A stretch of 15,158 bases of DNA from Phosphoribacter sp044220725 (GTDB lineage Bacteria; Actinomycetota; Actinomycetes; Actinomycetales; Dermatophilaceae), in assembly GCA_044220725.1 (NCBI GenBank), contig JBGAQN010000057.1, positions 1 through 15,158 on the forward strand, given 5' to 3'. Of this stretch, positions 1 to 5,494 are shown in pieces. Numbering within the stretch: the stretch's first letter is position 1; every line of letters begins with the position of its first letter. The translations under genes and the position numbers were made by a program. The notes beneath the pieces were generated by a model. It did not search any database. It saw nothing but the letters and a program-made list of their open reading frames with translations, and was not told the origin of the DNA.

Positions 1-1
1 T

Positions 2-61
2 CACACCAGCAACGACGGCTTCAAGGACGGCTCCAACGCCCGGCACCGGAGTGAAGGCTGA
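2..61 (+). CDS. C-terminal end of an unidentified upstream gene (partial)
   Basis: Reading from base 2 gives 19 codons and a TGA stop at 59-61, ending in residues SNARHRSEG. Almost every codon in this frame ends in G or C, as the real genes here do, while the other + frames do not look coding. The peptide is hydrophilic with basic residues near the end and has no motif I recognise. In M. tuberculosis the gene before the pgsA2 orthologue is secA2, but nothing in these few residues identifies SecA2. The call that this is a real gene end rests only on codon bias. Confidence 0.5.
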   Translation, partial: HTSNDGFKDGSNARHRSEG

Positions 62-109
62 AGCGCAGGAGGGCGCGCAAGCCCAGGGCGCGGCGGGGAG
101 GGAAGCACC

Positions 110-156
110 CGGCATACGGGCGGGGAGGGGGACTACACGGCATACCGGCGGGGCGG
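110..156. repeat. Imperfect direct repeat, G-rich, in the spacer before the phosphatidyltransferase gene
   Basis: Two 19-bp units start at 110 and 138, 28 bp apart. Each begins CGGCATAC and continues (G/C)GGCGGGG(A/C)GG; they match at 17 of 19 positions. The + strand is very G-rich, with G-runs at 95-98, 100-102, 118-120, 122-125 and 127-131. The rest of the 62-204 spacer shows no gene and no clear terminator; its last part holds the promoter listed separately. Confidence 0.7.
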
Positions 157-191
157 AGGCGACCAACCGGGGATCCGGCGGTCCAGCGGGT

Positions 192-204
192 TAGGCTCGG
201 GACC
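192..204 (+). promoter_or_regulatory. -10 box for leaderless transcription of the phosphatidyltransferase gene
   Basis: TAGGCT at 192-197 fits the actinobacterial TANNNT -10 pattern. Exactly 7 nt separate it from the GTG at 205, so the first transcribed base would be the start codon or the base before it. No Shine-Dalgarno sequence precedes this GTG, which agrees with a leaderless mRNA. No convincing -35 box was found. The same arrangement recurs before the DUF151 gene. Confidence 0.5.
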
Positions 205-810
205 GTGGCGGAGAGCAGGGGAGTTGCGGGCGACGAGGTGCCCGACACCGATCGCGTCCTCACCCTGCCCAACGCCCTGTCGGTCTTGCGTCTGCTCGGC
301 GTGCCGCTGTTCCTGTGGCTGATCCTGCGCGGCGACGACGGGTGGGCCTTGGTCACCCTGGCTCTGTCGGGCGTGACCGACTATCTGGACGGCAAGATCG
401 CCCGGCACTTCCACCTCGTGTCGCGCGTCGGTCAGTTGCTCGACCCGATCGCCGACCGGCTCTACATCGTCAGCACGCTGCTGGGGATGGCCTGGCGTGA
501 CATCATCCCCTGGTGGATCGTGTGGGTGCTGCTGCTGCGTGAGCTGCTCATGGCCGGACTGCTCCTGGCGCTCAAGCGGGTCGGCCAGATCGGGATCCCG
601 GTCCACTTCGTCGGCAAGGGCGCCACCCTCAACCTGCTCTACGCCTTCCCGGTCATCCTCCTCGGCCAGGTGCCCGGCACGGTCGGCGCGTGGGCGCTGC
701 CGATCGGGTGGGCCTTCGCGTGGTGGGGGATCGTCCTCTACTGGGTCGCCGCCGCACTGTATGCCGTGCAGGCCGCCCCGCTGCTGCGCTTCACTCGGAG
801 GGTGGCATGA
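205..810 (+). CDS. CDP-alcohol phosphatidyltransferase (PgsA2 / actinobacterial cardiolipin synthase type)
   Basis: A 201-residue integral membrane enzyme that transfers a phosphatidyl group from CDP-diacylglycerol to an alcohol acceptor, releasing CMP. The family motif DxxDGxxAR(x8)GxxxDxxxD is complete: D59, D62, G63, A66, R67, G76, D80, D84. Hydrophobic segments at about 25-42, 46-57, 85-96, 102-122, 141-156 and 163-190 fit the usual six-helix core. The GTG start lacks a ribosome binding site but lies 7 nt after a -10 box. The stop overlaps the next gene by 4 nt. By position it corresponds to Rv1822 (pgsA2) of M. tuberculosis. From memory, the Streptomyces coelicolor member of this neighbourhood, SCO1389, was shown to be a eukaryotic-type cardiolipin synthase, so phosphatidylglycerol is a likely acceptor. 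Phosphatidylglycerophosphate synthase remains the alternative. The family is certain; the acceptor is inferred. Confidence 0.88.
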   Translation: MAESRGVAGDEVPDTDRVLTLPNALSVLRLLGVPLFLWLILRGDDGWALVTLALSGVTDYLDGKIARHFHLVSRVGQLLDPIADRLYIVSTLLGMAWRDIIPWWIVWVLLLRELLMAGLLLALKRVGQIGIPVHFVGKGATLNLLYAFPVILLGQVPGTVGAWALPIGWAFAWWGIVLYWVAAALYAVQAAPLLRFTRRVA

Positions 811-1805
811 CCGCGCGGCGGGTCGACGAGTCGATGGCCCTCATCACCGAGCTGCGCGAGGGTTCTCTTGAACCCGGGTATGCCGCCGCCTCGGCCCGTC
901 GGGTCGCCGAAGGACAGCGTCCGCAGTCATCGACGCGCAGCCCAGCGGTCATCGCCGTCGCGGTTGTGCTGGGGTTCTTGCTCGTCTCGGCGGCGCTCAA
1001 CCTTCGATCTGCGACAAGTGTCGTCGAACAGGCGCGACGTGAGCTCATGACCCAGATCGCTGCTCGTCAAGGGGACGGAGACGCCCAGGCCGAGCGCTTG
1101 CGTGAACTCGAAGCCGAGGTCGCCGCCGCCCGCGGCGCCGCTCTCGGCGCCGCGGGCCAGTCCGGCACGTTAGCCCAGTTGGCCTTCCTCCAAGCCGTGA
1201 CCGGGGTCGTTGCCGTCACCGGACCGGGGCTGACGGTCACCCTCGACGACTCGGCCGAAGCGGTGAACTCTGCGGACAGCGTGGGACGCGGCAACAGCGG
1301 TTTCCAGGAGGGCCGAGTCAGCGCGACGGATCTGCAGATGGTCACGAACGGCTTGTGGGCGGCTGGTGCGGAGGCCATCTCGGTCAACGGTCAACGGTTG
1401 ACGACGCGTTCAGCGATCCGATTCGCCGGACAGGCGATCCTGGTCGATTTCCGGCCCCTGGTGCGCCCCTATGTCGTCACAGCCATCGGAGATCCCAAGG
1501 CGCTGCAGTCGATGTTGGGATCGTCGGCAACAGGAAGTTACCTCAAGGCCCTTGAGGACAACTACGGCATCCCTGTGGCCGTGGCAAGTGCCGCCTCGCT
1601 CACGTGTCCGGCGGGCGTGGCTGGTGACCTCACGGCAGCAAACTCGCAGGCCAATGGCATACCCTCATCCGCACCTACACCCGCGGTGACAGCCACGAAG
1701 ACGCCAACGTCCTCGACAACACCCACCAAGACGTCCAAGACGTCCAAGACGACGTCGGCGAAGTCGACAACGTCCACCACGAGCGCGACGGAGAAGCAGC
1801 CGTGA
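807..1805 (+). CDS. DUF881 family membrane-anchored protein (Rv1823-like)
   Basis: A 332-residue protein with a cytoplasmic N-terminus, one membrane segment at about 46-65, a predicted coiled coil at about 70-112, and an extracytoplasmic DUF881 domain at about 118-262 that contains the family-type stretch RPYVVTAIGDPKAL (220-233). The tail from about 286 is low-complexity Thr/Ser/Lys/Pro, with short KTS and KTP repeats mirrored in the DNA as repeated AAGACGTCC. The ATG at 807 is supported by GGAGG at 797-801 and overlaps the preceding stop in an ATGA arrangement, so translation is probably coupled. DUF881 proteins accompany the small basic protein in Actinobacteria and Firmicutes near envelope or division genes; their biochemical role is not established. 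The Thr-rich tail could be a wall-spanning or glycosylated segment, which is speculation. Confidence 0.85.
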   Translation: MTARRVDESMALITELREGSLEPGYAAASARRVAEGQRPQSSTRSPAVIAVAVVLGFLLVSAALNLRSATSVVEQARRELMTQIAARQGDGDAQAERLRELEAEVAAARGAALGAAGQSGTLAQLAFLQAVTGVVAVTGPGLTVTLDDSAEAVNSADSVGRGNSGFQEGRVSATDLQMVTNGLWAAGAEAISVNGQRLTTRSAIRFAGQAILVDFRPLVRPYVVTAIGDPKALQSMLGSSATGSYLKALEDNYGIPVAVASAASLTCPAGVAGDLTAANSQANGIPSSAPTPAVTATKTPTSSTTPTKTSKTSKTTSAKSTTSTTSATEKQP

Positions 1806-2134
1806 TTCCAGCCATCGGCCTGTTGGTAGGCGTGGTCCTCGGGTTGGTCTTACACCCCAGCGTGCCGCTGTGGCTGCAGCCGTATCTACCAATCGCGGTG
1901 ATTGCCGCGCTCGACGCGGTTTTCGGCGGCGTTCGGGCGGTCCTGGACGGCATCTTCGTCGACAAAGTCTTCGTCGTGTCGTTCTTGTCCAACGTCCTGG
2001 TCGCTGCGTTCATCGTCTTTCTCGGCGATCAGCTGGGGGTGGGGTCGCAGTTGTCCACAGGCGTCGTCGTGGTGCTCGGGATCCGGATCTTCTCCAACGT
2101 CGCGGCCATCCGCCGCCACGTGTTCAAGGCCTAA
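1802..2134 (+). CDS. Small basic protein (Sbp, DUF1290 family)
   Basis: A 110-residue hydrophobic protein with membrane segments at about 2-17, 27-46, 56-75 and possibly 86-104, ending in a basic tail (IRRHVFKA). Length, the motif region VFGGVRAVLDGIF (40-52) and the position between two DUF881 genes match the small basic protein family (Rv1824 in M. tuberculosis, Sbp near the division genes in Bacillus). The GTG start shares 4 nt with the previous stop (GTGA), indicating translational coupling. The function is unknown. Conserved pairing with DUF881 suggests a membrane complex involved in envelope growth or division; that is inference from context. Confidence 0.88.
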   Translation: MIPAIGLLVGVVLGLVLHPSVPLWLQPYLPIAVIAALDAVFGGVRAVLDGIFVDKVFVVSFLSNVLVAAFIVFLGDQLGVGSQLSTGVVVVLGIRIFSNVAAIRRHVFKA

Positions 2135-2137
2135 GGG

Positions 2138-2914
2138 ATGGAGCCCACAGTGGGCCGCGGGCCCGATGAGAGCCGGGAGGCGACCTGGCGCCGCCTTCGC
2201 CGGATGTTCGGGGCCCGGGCAACTCGAGCAAACGTCTTGGCAACCGTGCTCACCTTGGCCTTGGGCTTTGCCATTGCGACCCAGATCCAACAAAACCAAG
2301 AGGGCGGCCTTGCCGCACTACGTCAGGACGAGTTGGTCCGGGTGCTCGACGACGTCACCCAGCGATCCTCCCGTCTGGACCGGCAGACGCGGGAGCTGGA
2401 GGCGCAACGCGACCAGCTAAAGACCGGCGCCGATCGCGCCAAGGCGGCGTCAGCCCAGGCACAGGAGCGTCTCGACCAGTTAGCTATCCTCGCCGGGACA
2501 GTCAAGGCCACCGGTCCGGGGGTGCGGGTGACCATTACCGACCCCTCAGGTGCCGTCAGAGCCGGCGCTCTTCTGGACGTGCTCCAAGAACTGCGCGACG
2601 CCGGTGCCGAGGTGGTCCAATACGGCACCGTTCGGATCGTGGCCGGCTCCTACTTCACCGATGCCGGGCCGGTGATCACGGTCGATGGCCAGTCGCTCGC
2701 ACGCCCCTTTGTCATCCTGGCCATCGGGGACCCGGCAACCCTGTCGGCAGCCATGCGGATCCCCGGCGGGATTGTCGACTCGATGAAGCGGCTGGGTGCG
2801 ACAGCGACGGTCGATCAATTGGGCAGCTTGACGATCGACGCATTGCACACCCCGAAGGCCCCTCGTTACGCTCAGCCGGTGCCCGAACCGACAGCTGCCC
2901 CCAGCGGCGGCTGA
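2138..2914 (+). CDS. Second DUF881 family membrane-anchored protein (Rv1825-like)
   Basis: A 258-residue paralogue of the protein encoded at 807-1805. A basic N-terminus (residues 14-30) precedes a membrane segment at about 31-50, a coiled coil at about 62-118, and the DUF881 domain at about 118-235 with the shared stretch RPFVILAIGDPATL (189-202). It ends in a short Pro/Ala tail and lacks the long Thr/Ser/Lys tail of its paralogue. The ATG at 2138 has only a weak upstream AAGG (2126-2129). An in-frame GTG at 2150 has GGAG at 2140-2143 with 6-nt spacing and could be the true start, shortening the protein by four residues. The Rv1825 orthologue has been linked to cell-wall or division partners in mycobacteria; this I recall only loosely. 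Confidence 0.85.
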   Translation: MEPTVGRGPDESREATWRRLRRMFGARATRANVLATVLTLALGFAIATQIQQNQEGGLAALRQDELVRVLDDVTQRSSRLDRQTRELEAQRDQLKTGADRAKAASAQAQERLDQLAILAGTVKATGPGVRVTITDPSGAVRAGALLDVLQELRDAGAEVVQYGTVRIVAGSYFTDAGPVITVDGQSLARPFVILAIGDPATLSAAMRIPGGIVDSMKRLGATATVDQLGSLTIDALHTPKAPRYAQPVPEPTAAPSGG

Positions 2915-2963
2915 GTCACGACGGACACGGCATACCCCACACCCCAGCTGACCAAGGACGGCC

Positions 2964-3353
2964 ATGACTGAGTTGACCTACCCCGAGGACCTGCGCTACA
3001 CGACCGACCACGAGTGGTTGGCCGAGGTGGTGGGCGGATCGGTTCGCGTGGGCATCACGGCCTTCGCGCAGGATGCTCTCGGCGATGTCGTCTACGTGTC
3101 CCTCCCGACGGTGGGCGACTCGGTGAGCGCAGGCGACGCCTGCGGCGAAGTGGAGTCCACCAAGTCGGTGAGTGATGTCTACTCACCCCTGGACGGAATC
3201 GTCACAGCCGTCAACGAGGGGCTCGATTCGTCCCCCGAAATGGTCAACAGCGACCCCTACGGCGAGGGCTGGCTGTTCGAGCTGCGCCCCAGCGACCCGA
3301 GCGCACTCAGCGCATTGCTCGACGCCGCGGCATACCAGGCAACCCTGGGCTAG
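2964..3353 (+). CDS. gcvH: Glycine cleavage system H protein
   Basis: A 129-residue lipoyl carrier of the glycine cleavage system. Its lipoyl-lysine arm takes the aminomethyl group from the P protein, presents it to the T protein and is reoxidised by the L protein (lipoamide dehydrogenase). The lipoyl site is K67 in ESTKSVSDVYSP; the N-terminal YTTDHEW and C-terminal PYGEGWLF signatures are present. Length is normal for the family. The ATG is preceded by AAGGA at 2953-2957. The 49-nt spacer after the DUF881 gene holds a CGGCATACCCC element (2928-2938) but no promoter I trust and no glycine riboswitch, so gcvH is probably read from the upstream genes. gcvP is 3 kb downstream; gcvT and lipoate genes are not in the window. 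Confidence 0.97.
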   Translation: MTELTYPEDLRYTTDHEWLAEVVGGSVRVGITAFAQDALGDVVYVSLPTVGDSVSAGDACGEVESTKSVSDVYSPLDGIVTAVNEGLDSSPEMVNSDPYGEGWLFELRPSDPSALSALLDAAAYQATLG

Positions 3354-3411
3354 GGTCGTCTCGGCGGGGGCGCACGTCCGGAACGCCTGGTCGGCGGTCG
3401 GTGCCATGACG

Positions 3412-3480
3412 TATCCTTCCCCAACGATCGCCGGCGGGCTTCCACGGGGTATGCCGGTGTGGAGCGGACCGCCGACACCA
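3412..3480 (+). promoter_or_regulatory. Candidate promoter and leader hairpin for garA
   Basis: The 158-nt gap after gcvH (3354-3511) holds TATCCT at 3412-3417, a TANNNT -10 candidate with no clear -35 box. In the resulting leader, GGTGT (3456-3460) can pair with ACACC (3475-3479) around an inner GC pairing, giving a small hairpin. GGGGTATGCCG at 3446-3456 is the exact reverse complement of the 11-mer at 2928-2938 upstream of gcvH. Nothing else was recognised in the gap. Confidence 0.3.
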
Positions 3481-3511
3481 GCGGCGGTTCGTGTGCGGAA
3501 ACGGAGAAATG

Positions 3512-3985
3512 ATGTCGGACGAACGTGACAGCCCGGACGAAAGTGACACCCCGGGCAAGCAGAACGCGGAACTCAACTTTCCGAGCGACCCCACGACGAT
3601 GCGTTTCCGGGGCTTCGGCGAAATTCCGGACGCTGTGGAATCGCACGGTGGTGTCAACGCGGACGACGATGCAACCATCGGTGCCCTACGTCGGGGCACG
3701 GCCCTGTTGGTCGTCGTCCGGGGTCCGAACAACGGGGCCCGGTTCCTCTTGGACGCCGCGGAGGTGACCTCTGGGCGCCATCCGGACAGCGACATCTTCC
3801 TCGACGACGTCACGGTCTCACGGCGACACGCGGTCTTCGCCCGAGAAGGCGGCGGTTATGTCGTCAAGGATGTCGGGTCGCTCAACGGAACGTACGTCAA
3901 TAGAACGTCCGTCGACGCGGCGCTCTTGCACAACGGCGACGAAGTGCAAATCGGGAAGTACCGATTCCTCTACTACGTCGGCTGA
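3512..3985 (+). CDS. garA: FHA-domain signalling protein GarA (OdhI-type regulator)
   Basis: A 157-residue protein with a disordered acidic N-terminus (1-60) and one FHA domain (about 65-155). The phosphopeptide-binding residues are in place: G88-R89-H90, S103-R104-R105-H106 and N125-G126-T127, within the strongly conserved SGRHPDSDIFLDDVTVSRRH block. In mycobacteria and corynebacteria the unphosphorylated form binds and inhibits 2-oxoglutarate dehydrogenase and tunes glutamate enzymes. Phosphorylation of an N-terminal TT motif by PknB or PknG makes the FHA domain bind its own tail and shuts it off. Here the likely counterpart is T28-T29 in SDPTTMRF, which differs from the mycobacterial ETTSVF. 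GGAG (3503-3506) is spaced 5 nt from the ATG at 3512; the adjacent ATG at 3509 is also possible. The gene is followed after 7 nt by the MerR gene. Confidence 0.93.
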   Translation: MSDERDSPDESDTPGKQNAELNFPSDPTTMRFRGFGEIPDAVESHGGVNADDDATIGALRRGTALLVVVRGPNNGARFLLDAAEVTSGRHPDSDIFLDDVTVSRRHAVFAREGGGYVVKDVGSLNGTYVNRTSVDAALLHNGDEVQIGKYRFLYYVG

Positions 3986-3992
3986 CGCTGTG

Positions 3993-4691
3993 ATGGTTGC
4001 CCGTCGCCGGGGGCTATCGATCGGGGCCGTTCTCGATCGGCTCACCGACGAGTTTCCCGACCTGAGCATTTCGAAATTGCGCTTTCTGGAGTCTGAAGGG
4101 TTGGTGACGCCGCAGAGAGCGACGTCCGGTTACCGCCTCTACAGCGAAGACGACGTTCGACGCATCCGTTACGTGTTGACCGCCCAGCGTGAACGTTTCT
4201 GGCCGCTCAAAGTGATCCGAGAGGCGCTCGACGCGATGGATCGGGGCCTGCAACCAGTGGCCGAGGCGGCGAACGAGCGCCCGACCGTCCCCGTTCCATC
4301 GGCAGATCCCGGACTTCCGACGGCAGCAGAGTTGACGGCTTCGGCACGGTTACGTCTGACTGAACCCGAACTCATCGGTGCCGCCGGTCTGGACCAGGCC
4401 ACCTTCCAGGCGCTGCGGGGTTTTCAGCTGTTGCGCCCAGACGGCGGAGGTCACTACGACGACGCTGCGCTATCGATCGCGAGTGCGGCGGCAGCGTTGG
4501 CGGCATACGGGGTCGAGGCACGCCACTTGAGGCCCTTCCGGACAGCCGCCGAGCGGGAAGTGGGCCTTGTCCAGCAGATCGCCGGCCCGGCGCTGGCCTC
4601 CTCGTCGGGACAGGATCCGACCGGCGACCTGCTCAGGCAATGTTTAGCGTTGCATTCAGCTCTGGTCCGGGCAGAACTTCGTCGAGGCTGA
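3993..4691 (+). CDS. ftsR: MerR-family transcriptional regulator, FtsR type (Rv1828-like)
   Basis: A 232-residue DNA-binding protein. The N-terminal MerR-type winged helix-turn-helix occupies about 8-80, starting LSIGAVLDRL and including ISKLRFLESEGLVTPQR (26-42) and the wing SGYRLY (45-50). The C-terminal half (about 105-230) has no effector motif I recognise and lacks the cysteines of metal-sensing MerR proteins. The orthologue Cg1631 (FtsR) of Corynebacterium glutamicum activates ftsZ, and Rv1828 is its mycobacterial counterpart; assignment here rests on sequence style and gene order. The start is ATG 3993 or the adjacent GTG 3990. No ribosome binding site is visible, so translation is likely coupled to garA, whose stop is 7 nt upstream. 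Whether it regulates ftsZ in this organism cannot be seen from the window. Confidence 0.85.
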   Translation: MVARRRGLSIGAVLDRLTDEFPDLSISKLRFLESEGLVTPQRATSGYRLYSEDDVRRIRYVLTAQRERFWPLKVIREALDAMDRGLQPVAEAANERPTVPVPSADPGLPTAAELTASARLRLTEPELIGAAGLDQATFQALRGFQLLRPDGGGHYDDAALSIASAAAALAAYGVEARHLRPFRTAAEREVGLVQQIAGPALASSSGQDPTGDLLRQCLALHSALVRAELRRG

Positions 4692-4711
4692 CGAGGCTGG
4701 CCAGGTCCCGG

Positions 4712-4724
4712 TAGCGTGGACCGG
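4712..4724 (+). promoter_or_regulatory. -10 box for leaderless transcription of the DUF151 gene
   Basis: TAGCGT at 4712-4717 fits TANNNT, and exactly 7 nt separate it from GTG at 4725, the spacing also seen before the phosphatidyltransferase gene. No Shine-Dalgarno sequence precedes this GTG. An in-frame GTG at 4716 lies inside the -10 box and so would not be transcribed from this promoter, which argues for 4725 as the start. No good -35 box was found. Confidence 0.5.
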
Positions 4725-5234
4725 GTGATCGAGGTCGACGTGCTCGGAGTCCGGGTGGAGATGCCCACCAATCAGCCCATCGTCCTGCTGCGCGAACGTC
4801 ACGGCGAGCGCTACTTGCCGATCTGGATCGGGGCAGCCGAGGCAACGGCCATCGCTTACGCACAGCAAGGGGTCGTCCCACCGCGGCCCCTGACCCATGA
4901 TCTGCTCAAGGACACTCTCGAGGCACTCGGGCATCCGCTCACCCAAGTGCGCATCGACGCTCTCCGGGACAAGGTCTTCTTCGCGACGTTGGTCATCGGC
5001 GCGACGGAAGTCTCGGCCCGACCGTCGGACGGGATCGCCTTGGCGCTGCGGGCGGCAACTCCCATCGTGGTAGCCGAGGAGGTGTTCGATGTGGCAGGGA
5101 TCACCATGGCGCCCGAGGAAGATGATGAGGTCGAGCGCTTTCGCGAGTTCCTCGACCAGGTGTCACCGGAGGACTTCGACGAGGCCGGGGGCGCTGCTGG
5201 AGCCGCACCATCGGGCGACCCAGGACAACCATAA
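4725..5234 (+). CDS. DUF151 / bifunctional nuclease family protein (Rv1829-like)
   Basis: A 169-residue cytosolic protein with the full DUF151 fold: the N-terminal IEVDVLGVRVEMPTNQPIVLL, the signature RYLPIWIGAAEATAIA, and the conserved stretch VSARPSDGIALALR. Plant and some bacterial members show RNase/DNase activity, hence the family name; the actinobacterial proteins are essentially uncharacterised. A family-typical acidic end (DDEVERFREFLDQVSPEDF) is followed by an extra Gly/Ala/Pro tail of about 17 residues. I chose GTG 4725 because the protein then starts MIEVDVLGV, lining up with the mycobacterial protein, and because of the promoter 7 nt upstream. GTG 4716 would add three residues. 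The gene is flanked on both sides by MerR regulators, an order conserved in Actinobacteria. Confidence 0.85.
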   Translation: MIEVDVLGVRVEMPTNQPIVLLRERHGERYLPIWIGAAEATAIAYAQQGVVPPRPLTHDLLKDTLEALGHPLTQVRIDALRDKVFFATLVIGATEVSARPSDGIALALRAATPIVVAEEVFDVAGITMAPEEDDEVERFREFLDQVSPEDFDEAGGAAGAAPSGDPGQP

Positions 5235-5235
5235 A

Positions 5236-5248
5236 CGTCAACTTGACG
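5236..5248. promoter_or_regulatory. Perfect 13-bp palindrome, candidate operator
   Basis: CGTCAA (5236-5241) and TTGACG (5243-5248) form a perfect inverted repeat around C5242, starting two bases after the DUF151 stop. TTGACG also resembles a -35 box; 17 nt downstream lies ATATCT (5266-5271), so an operator overlapping a weak promoter is conceivable. There is no T-run, so it is not an obvious terminator. The binding protein is unknown; a MerR-family product encoded on either side is a natural guess only. Confidence 0.4.
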
Positions 5249-5302
5249 GTGATGTTACGAAAGTGATATCTGCGACACGCGTGGCTAAAGGTGCAGCGAT
5301 GA

Positions 5303-5331
5303 TTGACCTGGCGCACCCCTGGCTCTACCGT
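5303..5331 (+). promoter_or_regulatory. Sigma70-type promoter for the second MerR gene
   Basis: TTGACC (5303-5308) and TACCGT (5326-5331) are separated by 17 nt, the best -35/-10 pair in the window. Transcription would begin near 5338, leaving a leader of about 157 nt that contains the 18-bp tandem repeat. The rest of the 5235-5494 gap holds only the palindrome and repeats listed separately. Confidence 0.6.
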
Positions 5332-5422
5332 CGGTGGAGTCGAACAGCATGAATGTAACTACGCATGTGACGTTCGCACGAGCAGCACCAACAGTGCAAT
5401 CAGCACGCAGCGCCTTGTCCCT

Positions 5423-5458
5423 GCATGATCGCTTCTCCCCGCACGATCGCTTCTCCCC
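5423..5458. repeat. 18-bp tandem direct repeat in the leader of the second MerR gene
   Basis: Two adjacent units, 5423-5440 and 5441-5458, read GCA(T/C)GATCGCTTCTCCCC and differ at one base. A third, degenerate copy starts at 5459 (GCATGACCGC). Each full unit contains TTCTCC (5433-5438 and 5451-5456), which can pair with GGAGGA of the ribosome binding site at 5485-5490 with one G-U wobble. Confidence 0.85.
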
Positions 5459-5494
5459 GCATGACCGCCCAGACTTGTCGCCCAGGAGGATCCC

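Noticed and set aside
5423..5472. CRISPR-like array
   Set aside because: The 18-bp units are directly adjacent with no spacers, only two full copies exist, and no cas genes are present.
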